From CAWGGS01 sp046704745 (lineage in GTDB: Bacteria; Desulfobacterota; Desulfobulbia; Desulfobulbales; Desulfocapsaceae), in assembly GCA_046704745.1 (NCBI GenBank), contig JBJKRL010000024.1:62001-126000 (forward strand): a stretch of DNA of 64,000 nt, written 5' to 3'. Within the stretch, counting starts at the first letter, position 1. Every line of letters begins with the position of its first letter. Below are positions 51,255-59,674 of the stretch, piece after piece. The position numbers were made by a program, and so were the translations under genes. A model generated the notes under the pieces. That model was not told the DNA's origin, made no database searches, and saw only the letters and a list, made by a program, of their open reading frames with translations.

Positions 51255-52406
51255 TTGCCTGGACGAGGCTTGCTGAAAGAATGGGTGTGTGGTGTGGGAG
51301 AAAAAAAATCCAAAAAAAGAAGAATCCTTGTCATCGAACCCTATTATGGCGGTTCACATCAAGTATTCCTCGATGGTCTATGTAAATACATTCCTGCAGA
51401 TTTTGCATTGCTCACATTGCCACCTCGAAAATGGAAAATGCGTATGCAACTCTCCTCCCTCTGGTTTGCAGGAGAAGTTAAAAAAATAATGACGCAGCAA
51501 AAGCCAATCGATATCATCCTCACCTCAACCTTTATGGATCTTGCCGTTTTTCGTGCCCTGGTAACAGCTCATTCAGATTGGAACCCCGGGACGCGTTTTT
51601 ATACCTACTTTCATGAGAATCAATTTGCTTATCCCGGCAGGAGAGAGGGCAAGGAACACTTTCAATTCCAGGCAATAAATTTTACAACTGCTGTTGTCTC
51701 CGACAGAATTGCCTTTAATTCCATATATAACATGGAAAGCTTTTGTGGAAATTGTCTGAAATACCTAAAAAAAACCGCTGACATAAGAGTTGAGGACATT
51801 GTGGATGAAATACGCAGGAAAAGCATTGTCCTCTATCCTGGGCTCGATTTTTCAGAGCTTGATGCACTTCCTGCCGGTTGTAGACATGCTGTTCCTGTAA
51901 TCATGTGGAACCACCGATGGGAACATGACAAAAATCCAGAGGAATTTTTTTCAATCCTCCATACTCTTAATGACGAAGGGGTGTTGTTTAAACTCATTAT
52001 CGTTGGTCAGTCTTTTCGTAATGAACCTCAGTGCTTCCATGAAGCTCAGCTACGATTAAGGGATCATATCCTTCATTGGGGATATGCCGAGTCCAGGCAC
52101 CAATATTTACGTCTATTAAAGCAGGCAGATATAGTTGTTTCTACGGCCAGACAGGAATTTTTCGGTATTTCAATTATTGAGGCTGTACGAGCAGGATGTT
52201 GGCCTCTTCTCCCACACAGATTGTCCTATCTGGAATTGTTTCCTGAAAAATTTCTCTACCGGAAAGGAGAGTTATTGGTACAACTTCGGGAAAAATTGAT
52301 ACAAAGGCCCGTTCTCAAGCAGGCAGAACGACACGAATTGACACAAAGATTTTTTTGGAAAGACTGCCGGCAGCAGTATGAGCGATGGTTTTCCCCTGTA
52401 GATTAA
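51255..52406 (+). CDS. Glycosyltransferase, DUF3524/QTMAN (tRNA-queuosine mannosyltransferase)-like
   Basis: Up to 383 residues. The N-terminal domain reads ILVIEPYYGGSHQVFLDGLCKYIPADFALLTLPPRKWKMRMQLSSLWFAGEV, matching the DUF3524 domain of the vertebrate queuosine mannosyltransferase (GTDC1/QTMAN); a GT-B C-terminal domain with MWNHRWEHDKNPEEFF, HWGYAES and QEFFGISIIEAVRAG follows. tRNA-Q modification in bacteria by this family is inference. The start is unclear: in frame are TTG 51255 and GTG 51285/51294, and none has a good Shine-Dalgarno. A run of A residues near 51300 could mask a frame change. Convergent with nadA. Confidence 0.82.
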   Translation: MPGRGLLKEWVCGVGEKKSKKRRILVIEPYYGGSHQVFLDGLCKYIPADFALLTLPPRKWKMRMQLSSLWFAGEVKKIMTQQKPIDIILTSTFMDLAVFRALVTAHSDWNPGTRFYTYFHENQFAYPGRREGKEHFQFQAINFTTAVVSDRIAFNSIYNMESFCGNCLKYLKKTADIRVEDIVDEIRRKSIVLYPGLDFSELDALPAGCRHAVPVIMWNHRWEHDKNPEEFFSILHTLNDEGVLFKLIIVGQSFRNEPQCFHEAQLRLRDHILHWGYAESRHQYLRLLKQADIVVSTARQEFFGISIIEAVRAGCWPLLPHRLSYLELFPEKFLYRKGELLVQLREKLIQRPVLKQAERHELTQRFFWKDCRQQYERWFSPVD

Positions 52407-52418
52407 ATAAAAACACGA

Positions 52419-53474
52419 TTAAAGACGGATACCTTTAGCAAAATCAAGCATTCTCATTATCGGTTTTCGCGCTCTTGCTGCAAGGTCGGCATCAACATGA
52501 ATTTCATTGGTTCCCGTTTCCAGAACGTCTGCTAATTTTTGCAGTGAATTCATTTCCATCCAGGGACAATGAGCACAGCTCTGGCAGGTTGCCCCGTCGC
52601 CTATTGTCGGGGCTTCGATTAGTGTTTTACTCGGTGCTATCTGACGCATTTTATTAAAGATTCCAGCATCAGTTGCCACTATGAATTCGTCGTTTTGCAT
52701 GCTTCCCACAGCTTTTATTAGAGCAGTAGTCGATCCAACGACATCTGCCTGGCTGATAACATCCTGGGGCGATTCCGGATGAACGAGAACGGCGGCCTTA
52801 GGATGAAGCTTGCGGATTCTTTGCAGTGCGACGGACTTGAACTCCTCATGTACTACGCAGGAGCCGGGCCATAAGATCATGTCGGCCCCGGTTTGGCTTT
52901 GTATATATTTCCCGAGATGTTTGTCCGGAGCCCAAATAATTTTTTCTCCCTTCTTTTCAAGGTATGAGACGATTTCCAGGGCAATCCCGGAGGTTACCAC
53001 CCAATCTGAGCGTGCTTTGACCCTGGCGCTGGTGTTGGCGTAGACGACAACGGTATGGTCTGGATAGCTGTCGCAGAATTCGGAGAAGAGATCAATAGGG
53101 CAATTGTCATCCAGGGAACAGGTCGCGGCAAGATCAGGCATCAACACCCGTTTGTCATTGTTGAGAATTTTTGATGTCTCTCCCATAAATCGGACACCAG
53201 CCACGACCAATGTCTGGGCAGGGTGTTCCATTCCGAATCGTGCCATTTCAAGAGAATCTGCAACACAACCTCCGGTTTCTTCAGCTAAGTTCTGGAGCCT
53301 GCCTTCGGTGTAATAATGTGCAACTAGTACGGCATTCTGGTCTTTTAACAGTCTTTTGATTCTATCTTTTAAGCACTGTTCTTCGTCAGCAGAAAGGTTG
53401 GGGATATCAGGGTGGTTAGGGATGTCAACCTTCGGGAGTACAATTGGAAATGGTTTTGTTGCGGATTCTTTCAT
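52419..53474 (-). CDS. nadA: Quinolinate synthase
   Basis: Condenses iminoaspartate and dihydroxyacetone phosphate to quinolinate with a [4Fe-4S] cluster. 351 residues: VAHYYTEGRLQNLAEETGGCVADSLEMARF, GVRFMGETSKILNN, PDLAATCSLDDNCP, MILWPGSCVVHEEF, PESPQDVISQADVVGSTTALI and GDGATCQSCAHCPWMEMNSL, with cluster cysteines in the SC, CSLDDNC and CQSC regions. The expected NadB/L-aspartate enzyme is not in the window. Confidence 0.96.
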   Translation of the reverse strand: MKESATKPFPIVLPKVDIPNHPDIPNLSADEEQCLKDRIKRLLKDQNAVLVAHYYTEGRLQNLAEETGGCVADSLEMARFGMEHPAQTLVVAGVRFMGETSKILNNDKRVLMPDLAATCSLDDNCPIDLFSEFCDSYPDHTVVVYANTSARVKARSDWVVTSGIALEIVSYLEKKGEKIIWAPDKHLGKYIQSQTGADMILWPGSCVVHEEFKSVALQRIRKLHPKAAVLVHPESPQDVISQADVVGSTTALIKAVGSMQNDEFIVATDAGIFNKMRQIAPSKTLIEAPTIGDGATCQSCAHCPWMEMNSLQKLADVLETGTNEIHVDADLAARARKPIMRMLDFAKGIRL

Positions 53475-53600
53475 TCTCAGACCTGATGTGTAAAGTTAAG
53501 GCTTACATATATAGCTCTCATTAAAACCAACGTAAAGTCTTTACAGGTAAACCATAACCATAAAATAACATTTTTTCGATAGCGACAAGATATAACCAAT

Positions 53601-53639
53601 AAAAAAAGGAGATACTTACAGAAAAGCATCCCCTTTTTA
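53601..53639 (-). terminator. Terminator-like hairpin after mdh
   Basis: On the minus strand AAAAAGGGGAT and ATCTCCTTTTT-type arms pair (one mismatch) and a T-run follows. It lies 25 bp after the mdh stop. Confidence 0.7.
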
Positions 53640-53663
53640 TGATTGAAAATGAATAATTCTTAT

Positions 53664-54641
53664 TTAAAGAAGATCGGCTATGGCTGCCTTTTCGTTCAAC
53701 AACTCTTTTTCCGTAAGAGTCATACGCTCACGGCTGGAATCACTGATTTCAAGACCGGGAACTTCATTCCATTCACCATTTTCACAGGTGATGGGGAAAG
53801 AGTAAATAATATCTTCGTCAATACCGTAGGAGTTTCCTTTGCTGTAGACCCCCATACTGACCCATTGGCCTTTGCTGCCAAGAGCCCAGCTACGCATATG
53901 ATCAACTGCGGCGGAAGCGGCGGATGCTGCACTTGATGCACCGCGTGCCTTAATGATTGCAGCTCCGCGTTGTTGGACTACGGGTATAAAGGTGTTAATA
54001 TTCCAGTCGTCATCAACCTTGGATATTACCGGAGCTCCATCAACCGTGGCATAGCTGATATCTGGATATTGGGTTGCGGAATGATTGCCCCAGACAACCA
54101 CCTTTTCCACTTTTGTTGTATGACTTCCAGTTTTTTCGGCTATTTGAGATAAGGATCGGTTGTGATCGAGCCGCATCATAGCCGTAATATGGCGAGGATT
54201 CAAATCAGGAGCGTTTTTCAACGTGATGAGGGCGTTGGTGTTTGCCGGATTGCCAACAACAAGAATTTTGACGTTGCGGCTGGCATTATCATTCAAGGCC
54301 TTGCCCTGGACAGAAAAAATTGCGGCGTTTGCTTTCAGAAGATCCGAACGCTCCATTCCCGGTCCGCGAGGACGGGCGCCGACGAGAATTGCATAATCAG
54401 TATCTTTAAAGGCTACATTGGGATCATCTGTTGCAATGATTCCATGGACCAAGGGGAAGGCACAGTCTTTGAGTTCCATGACTACACCGTTTAAGGCGTT
54501 CATAGCCGGTGGGATTTCCAAGAGCTGTAAAATGACAGGTTGATCATCTCCAAGCATACTGCCGCTGGCAATTCGGAAAATGATCGAATAGCTGATTTGG
54601 CCTGCTGCGCCTGTTATTGCAACGCGTACTGGGGTTTTCAT
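53664..54641 (-). CDS. mdh: Malate dehydrogenase
   Basis: 325-residue NAD-dependent malate dehydrogenase, TCA cycle or C4-dicarboxylate metabolism. Rossmann motif VAITGAAGQISYSI, substrate arginines in ARPRGPGMERSDLL and catalytic His in WGNHSATQYPD. It is the cytosolic-type, longer form found in many bacteria. ATG 54641 has GGAG 7 nt upstream. The 569-bp region upstream is gene-free. Confidence 0.95.
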   Translation of the reverse strand: MKTPVRVAITGAAGQISYSIIFRIASGSMLGDDQPVILQLLEIPPAMNALNGVVMELKDCAFPLVHGIIATDDPNVAFKDTDYAILVGARPRGPGMERSDLLKANAAIFSVQGKALNDNASRNVKILVVGNPANTNALITLKNAPDLNPRHITAMMRLDHNRSLSQIAEKTGSHTTKVEKVVVWGNHSATQYPDISYATVDGAPVISKVDDDWNINTFIPVVQQRGAAIIKARGASSAASAASAAVDHMRSWALGSKGQWVSMGVYSKGNSYGIDEDIIYSFPITCENGEWNEVPGLEISDSSRERMTLTEKELLNEKAAIADLL

Positions 54642-55210
54642 TGTTTGTCTCCACTTTTTTAATTAACAAATAACCTGCTGCCAGTCTGTGAATGAAGTGA
54701 TGTTATTTTTATCTCTGTTTGAAAAATTTTCAGTACTTTTTTTTTAATGAAAGCTGAAGATAAAAAAAGAACAAGTGTGTAGGATTGACGCATATTCCAA
54801 ACCGTACTTGAATAGATTAATCTCCATATAAAATAAATCCTACAAAAAAGCAAATACAAACTAATGAGTTAGAGAGATAGTTGTTGTAGTTATATAAACA
54901 AGAAATGAGCAGAACGAGTGTAGGATCGTTGACTTGAAACTAAACTGAGTTTGTCGGTATTTGTATCTTGCCATTTTTGTTTACTTTTATTGGCTCTGTA
55001 AATATGAATTACCACTAGTTTGATCCGAATAAAAGATTGTAAGATTGCTAAAGTGAGATAAAAAGGTGCTTATCAGTAATGTGTAACTCTTTTATTACCT
55101 GATTTGATACACCCGGTTGCCTTTCTGATCCGTTTTGCCAGACAAAGCGAAGGGCATTATGCTATACTTTTTTAAGGCAATGCATTTTTAATAAAAAATT
55201 AGGAGCTTAT
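54642..55210. other. Large AT-rich intergenic region mdh / 55211 gene
   Basis: 569 bp with no credible gene; the open frames are short and hydrophobic. At 55163-55168 TATACT preceded by TGC forms an extended -10, a possible promoter for the following gene. Nothing else stands out. Confidence 0.5.
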
Positions 55211-56902
55211 ATGGAGGAATTATCAAAATCACAAAAGGCTCGAATAGCAATACGGACCTTTAAAATACTTGCCGATGCCTTAACTATTAGAGGAAACTAT
55301 AAACCTTACGGAAAAACAGGGCAGAAGCTTGCAGAGTCTTTAAAATTGTTTAATCCCGAAATCTATGGATCCATGAGCGATCCGCGGGTGGTGGAGCTGA
55401 AAGGTCTGGAATATGTCATAGACCGGATGCCAAGAGGGATTGAAAAATGTAGCCGGATTATCCTCACCGCTCAAGAGGATCTGCAAAACACGTCTTTTGA
55501 GGAAATTGTCCCGTTAAAACGAAGAAGAATTTCCTATGTGGTATCCGAAAAAGAAATATGTTTTGTTATCACAAGAGGATCAACTGAAATCTATGATGTT
55601 TTAACCCATATCACATTCCTTCACATAGAAGCTGAAAAGATCTTTCAGCAGATCAACTACACGGAAGGCAAGGTGTCTGTAGAATGGCATGATCTGGAAA
55701 AAATAATACAAGATGAGGAAGAGCTTGAAGGTGCAACACTTGATCAGGCCATATGGAATCTTTCAATACTTTTAGGGAGGACGTATAAAGAGACCAAGAA
55801 TACTTATGACTATCTGGAAAAGCATAAAAAAACAGGTAACTACAACAATGGCCTATTTCAAATAGTTTATTCTTTGGGGCAAAGAAGCCTGGAAGAGCAT
55901 TTATCGGAGGCGGATCACCTGACAATTTATTTCACTCCTTCTCTCCATGAAATGATCGGGCATCATAAATATGCATCGATATGGGCAAAATCTATAAAAG
56001 AGAAACTCCTGGATTTAGGTTATCAAAGCAGAAACATCCATATTATCAGCGCCAATATGCATTCGGTAAAAAATGTATTGTACGGTGCCGGAGCGCTTTT
56101 GGCCAATGGTGAGGATGTTCCCGAAGACCTTTATGAGATGATCAACCTGATTCGCGAACAAAAAGAAAAAATAAATAGGTACGCAGAAAAACATGGTTAT
56201 ATTTATTTTCCGGATAAGTCGGGATCGACCATTGATGTAAATATTATAGATACGGCAATGATTGATCTGGCAACTTTGCATCCGCGGGTCAACATCCATG
56301 TGGGACATCATTTTGAACGAATGCCCGTACTGGTTATTATGGATTATGCCTTTGGAACCCAGGCGTTTGAGGTTATGGACGAGTTGTTGACGCCATACGT
56401 TTTAAAGAACAAGACAATCTCGTTTCATTTTGAGTCGATTTCGATCATGGGCAAGGCCGGGATTCTCCCTGGAAAAAAGGGTGATATCATGCTGGCGACA
56501 GCTCACGTCATGGAGGGTACTCCCCATAATTATATCGTTAATAACGACCTAGTTGTGGGTGATTTCGAAGACACTGTAGACGTCTATTGCGGTCCGATGG
56601 TAACGGTTCTTGGGACTTCTTTGCAGAATAGGGATGTCTTAGAGAGATTTTCCACCTCATCCTGGAGGGCTATCGGTCTTGAAATGGAAGGGGGGCATTA
56701 TCAGCGTGCCATTAGTGCCGCCATTATCCAAGGGCATATTCCTCCGGGGATGAAAACACGTTACGCCTATTATGCCTCGGATAATCCATTAGTAAGCGGA
56801 GAAACACTTGCTTCCGGACCCATGGGGCAGGAAGGAATCGTTCCGACCTACATGATCACCAAGGTGATTCTTGAGAGGATCCTGAATTCCATTGTTGAAT
56901 AA
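55211..56902 (+). CDS. Conserved protein with nucleoside-phosphorylase-like C-terminus
   Basis: 563 residues, no signal peptide. The N-terminal region (1-220) has a helical repetitive look and no recognised domain. From about 390 it resembles the PNP/UDP-phosphorylase fold: FHFESISIMGKAGILPGKKGDIMLATAHVMEGTPHNYIVNNDL, GTSLQNRDVL and IGLEMEGGHYQRAI (MEG, around 490), where family members have a ribose-binding Met-Glu. I think it is the DUF6909 group. Catalysis is not established. AGGAG precedes ATG 55211 by about 7 nt. Followed 13 bp later by the histidine kinase. Confidence 0.75.
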   Translation: MEELSKSQKARIAIRTFKILADALTIRGNYKPYGKTGQKLAESLKLFNPEIYGSMSDPRVVELKGLEYVIDRMPRGIEKCSRIILTAQEDLQNTSFEEIVPLKRRRISYVVSEKEICFVITRGSTEIYDVLTHITFLHIEAEKIFQQINYTEGKVSVEWHDLEKIIQDEEELEGATLDQAIWNLSILLGRTYKETKNTYDYLEKHKKTGNYNNGLFQIVYSLGQRSLEEHLSEADHLTIYFTPSLHEMIGHHKYASIWAKSIKEKLLDLGYQSRNIHIISANMHSVKNVLYGAGALLANGEDVPEDLYEMINLIREQKEKINRYAEKHGYIYFPDKSGSTIDVNIIDTAMIDLATLHPRVNIHVGHHFERMPVLVIMDYAFGTQAFEVMDELLTPYVLKNKTISFHFESISIMGKAGILPGKKGDIMLATAHVMEGTPHNYIVNNDLVVGDFEDTVDVYCGPMVTVLGTSLQNRDVLERFSTSSWRAIGLEMEGGHYQRAISAAIIQGHIPPGMKTRYAYYASDNPLVSGETLASGPMGQEGIVPTYMITKVILERILNSIVE

Positions 56903-56914
56903 CCCATATAAAAA

Positions 56915-58729
56915 ATGAAGAAACAAAGATTGGTAGAGGTTTCTCCCTGGCTTTTTGCAGCTGCATGCGCGCTGTTAGCCCTAATTATCGGAGCCTTTGC
57001 GCTGAATAATTACCAACGCGAAAGGAAACTTATGACCGAGGCGCTATTGCAGAAAGGGATTACCATCATTCGTTTTGTTATCTCAAATTCCAGGGCCTCT
57101 CTTCGCGGAGATGTCAGAGATATTCATATGGCCATGTGGCGCTGGACCGATCACGTGCAGAAGGCCATAGATTATACGGCAGGGCAACCGGGAGTGAACT
57201 TTCTTGGCCTTTTGGATACCGAGGGTATTATTTTGGCAAGTTCCAATCGTGAAGACATTGGATCCCGGGTAGGGAAAGCAACATTGGGTTTTGTTGAGTC
57301 TCTTGAAGAAGAGAGAAATGTAGACGGTAAGTACAGGATCAGCAAAGATCATGCAGGGAACTCGGATGTTTTTCAGGTGGCTGCTATCTTTTCACCCTTT
57401 GGCCTAAAGCTCTACTCTCCTTCGCCGATGCTCGGAGGGCAGAGGTTGAATAAAGATTTGTTGGAACGGTTCATCCGTCGTCACCCTGAATACCAAAAAT
57501 GGCGGGAACAACTACAAAATCTTGGTACAAAAAAATTCACCATCCTGGTTGAGCTTGATTTGGCTCAGTTTAACATGGCCGTCAAGAGACAACTCCTGCA
57601 GATTATTTTTCTCTCCTTTGTTCTTTTGCTTGTAGGTGTTGGAGGCTGGCTTTCATTATTAACATTACAAGGACTCAAAGGATCACAAAGTCGTCTCCAG
57701 AGGATACGTGCCTTTACCGATATGCTCATTTCCTCGCTTCCCGTAGGGCTTATCGCAACCGACAGTCTTGGAAATATTCAAATCTGTAATCATTCAGCGG
57801 AAGAAATTGTCGGCCTTAATGAAAATGGTGCATTGGGACAACTTCCTGAGGAGGTGTTGCCCGTTCCCCTTGCCGAGGTCTTGCGGCAGTCGAGATTGGA
57901 TTACAATACCGTCCAACAACAGGAAATCACGCTAACAGACGGAACGAAAAGAAAACGCTCTTTGCTCTTGGCCGGGCTCTCCGTTGTCGATAGTGAGGAT
58001 CGCTTTGCCGGAAAGATGTTGCTTATTCAGGATCTAAGCCAGGTCAAGGAATTGGAGGAGGAACTCCGCAGAAATGAAAAGTTGGCGGCACTTGGTAAAA
58101 TGGCGGCAGGTGTTGCCCATGAGCTGAGAAATCCCCTTAGTTCGATCAAGGGGCTTGCCGTATTGTTAAAATCAAGATTCAATGAGAACAGCACCGACCA
58201 GGAAACAGCCAATACCCTGGTTCAGGAGGTTGAACGCCTCAACCGAAGTATCAGTGAACTTTTGGATTATGCCAGGCCCCATAAACTTCAAACAATGAAG
58301 ATCTCGTTGGTGCCTGTATTACAAAAGGCAATAAGTCTTATCCGGATGGATGCAGAAGCTATGGGAATTAAACTGGAAACAGATTTTGCGGAAGATCTTC
58401 CTCTGGTGGAAGCAGACCAGGATAAGCTCAATCAGGTCTTTCTCAACCTCTTTCTCAACTCGATTCAGGCAATGGAAAAAGGTGGTCTTCTGCGCATCAA
58501 AACCTCCTCCGAAAATTCATTTGTTATCTGTTCGATAATGGATACAGGCTGCGGAATAGATCCTCAGTATACCTCAAGGGTCTTTGATCCCTATTTTACT
58601 ACCAAGAATAACGGAACCGGCCTCGGTCTATCCCTTTCTGCCAAAATTATGGAAGAGCATGGAGGAAGCATTGAGTTTGAGAGTTCCGCCGGAAAAGGAA
58701 CGACAGTAAGGGTGGGGCTTCCGGTTTAA
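56915..58729 (+). CDS. Membrane sensor histidine kinase, NtrB/ZraS-like
   Basis: 604 residues. Two transmembrane segments flank a periplasmic sensor region (about 14-33 and about 226-250), followed by a PAS domain (about 270-375), HisKA with MAAGVAHELRNPLSSIKGL (His near 400) and HATPase_c with DTGCGID (near 541) and GTGLGLS (near 566). The H-box HELRNPLSSIKG is of the NtrB/ZraS type, which usually works with an NtrC-type regulator. No response regulator is adjacent, so the partner is elsewhere. It follows the previous gene by 12 bp. Confidence 0.93.
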   Translation: MKKQRLVEVSPWLFAAACALLALIIGAFALNNYQRERKLMTEALLQKGITIIRFVISNSRASLRGDVRDIHMAMWRWTDHVQKAIDYTAGQPGVNFLGLLDTEGIILASSNREDIGSRVGKATLGFVESLEEERNVDGKYRISKDHAGNSDVFQVAAIFSPFGLKLYSPSPMLGGQRLNKDLLERFIRRHPEYQKWREQLQNLGTKKFTILVELDLAQFNMAVKRQLLQIIFLSFVLLLVGVGGWLSLLTLQGLKGSQSRLQRIRAFTDMLISSLPVGLIATDSLGNIQICNHSAEEIVGLNENGALGQLPEEVLPVPLAEVLRQSRLDYNTVQQQEITLTDGTKRKRSLLLAGLSVVDSEDRFAGKMLLIQDLSQVKELEEELRRNEKLAALGKMAAGVAHELRNPLSSIKGLAVLLKSRFNENSTDQETANTLVQEVERLNRSISELLDYARPHKLQTMKISLVPVLQKAISLIRMDAEAMGIKLETDFAEDLPLVEADQDKLNQVFLNLFLNSIQAMEKGGLLRIKTSSENSFVICSIMDTGCGIDPQYTSRVFDPYFTTKNNGTGLGLSLSAKIMEEHGGSIEFESSAGKGTTVRVGLPV

Positions 58730-59385
58730 TGAGGAGGCAATTTAGCCTTTGGTTCGTTCTTTTGCTCTTCGTGTTTGTTCCCGCCTCGGAAAAGATTGCC
58801 TATTTTTATAAATACTGTTTTTATCCCTTTCCATAATTTCGGTATAGCCCAGATGGCGAACAGGAGGAAGAGAATAAAAAGTCCTATAAAGACAAGAGGA
58901 TGATGAAGGGCTGTAAACAATCCGCCGATGACGGCAAGGTCTTCCGTGATTGAGGCCGTCCAATTACTGAAAGGTTCCGGTGATGTGTTGATCAAAACCC
59001 TTGATCCGGCTTTTAATGTATGGCTGGTGGCGGCTATACCTCCTCCGAGGATCCCGGCGGCAATGGTTACAGCGGGATTGACATTACCAACAGAACCTGC
59101 AGCCAGCATGACTCCTGCCGGTATGCGGATAAAGGAATGAATGGCATCCCAGCCGGTGTCTACACCTGGTGTTTTATCGACAAAGAATTCGACAAGATAC
59201 ATAAGGCATGCGGCGCCGATAACCAAAGGATTTTGAAGGACAAGCAATTTATCGGGCAAAACGATGTTGCCGGTTGCCCCCAGGATTCCCAATGTGCCGA
59301 TTGCGGCATAAAGGTTTATGCCGCTGGCCCAGGCAGTGCCTAAGGTCAGAGCTATGGTTGAGATCAGCTGTTGGTAGGCCTGCAT
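58726..59385 (-). CDS. DUF4126 membrane protein
   Basis: 219 residues with about five hydrophobic segments; LGTAWASGINLYAAIGTLGILG and GILGGGIAATSHTLKAGSRVLIN are the family motifs. Function unknown. The stop overlaps that of the histidine kinase; the start overlaps the next short gene (ATG/stop at 59383-59387), indicating an operon. Confidence 0.85.
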   Translation of the reverse strand: MQAYQQLISTIALTLGTAWASGINLYAAIGTLGILGATGNIVLPDKLLVLQNPLVIGAACLMYLVEFFVDKTPGVDTGWDAIHSFIRIPAGVMLAAGSVGNVNPAVTIAAGILGGGIAATSHTLKAGSRVLINTSPEPFSNWTASITEDLAVIGGLFTALHHPLVFIGLFILFLLFAIWAIPKLWKGIKTVFIKIGNLFRGGNKHEEQKNEPKAKLPPH

Positions 59386-59567
59386 TATTTCCCTTTATCA
59401 AAGTTATCGTTGAGAAATTGGCACTCCTTCGGTGAGAGATCAAACCTGATTTCTACTTCTTGGAGGAGTGTCAATCTGCTTTTTTCCGGATGTTTTTCCA
59501 AAAGCTCACAAAAAACTTTGATCGCTTTTTTCATTTTATCGCCAGGTTGCTGTGTCGGAGTAGTCAT
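59385..59567 (-). CDS. Short conserved-looking protein
   Basis: 60 residues, MKKAIKVFCELLEKHPEKSRLTLLQEVEIRFDLSPKECQFLNDNF. Helical and charged, no membrane segment. The stop/start overlap with the DUF4126 gene makes it a real gene; the family is not recognised. First gene of the two-gene unit. Confidence 0.65.
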   Translation of the reverse strand: MTTPTQQPGDKMKKAIKVFCELLEKHPEKSRLTLLQEVEIRFDLSPKECQFLNDNFDKGK

Positions 59568-59674
59568 GATTTTTAATTACGTATGTTTAAGGCTTGTTGA
59601 ATGACAACGTTTTTAAGACTTCTTTGATGGTCGTTGTCGTTAAAAGTATTCTGCAACGGTATCCCCACTTCTTT

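Noticed and set aside
51245..51300. ATG at 51245 as the start of the glycosyltransferase with slippage at the A-run
   Set aside because: It is out of frame and would need an unproven frameshift; in-frame TTG or GTG starts exist.
54659..54859. Open frame in the gap before the 55211 gene
   Set aside because: Hydrophobic low-complexity reading with no motif or ribosome site; AT-rich noise.
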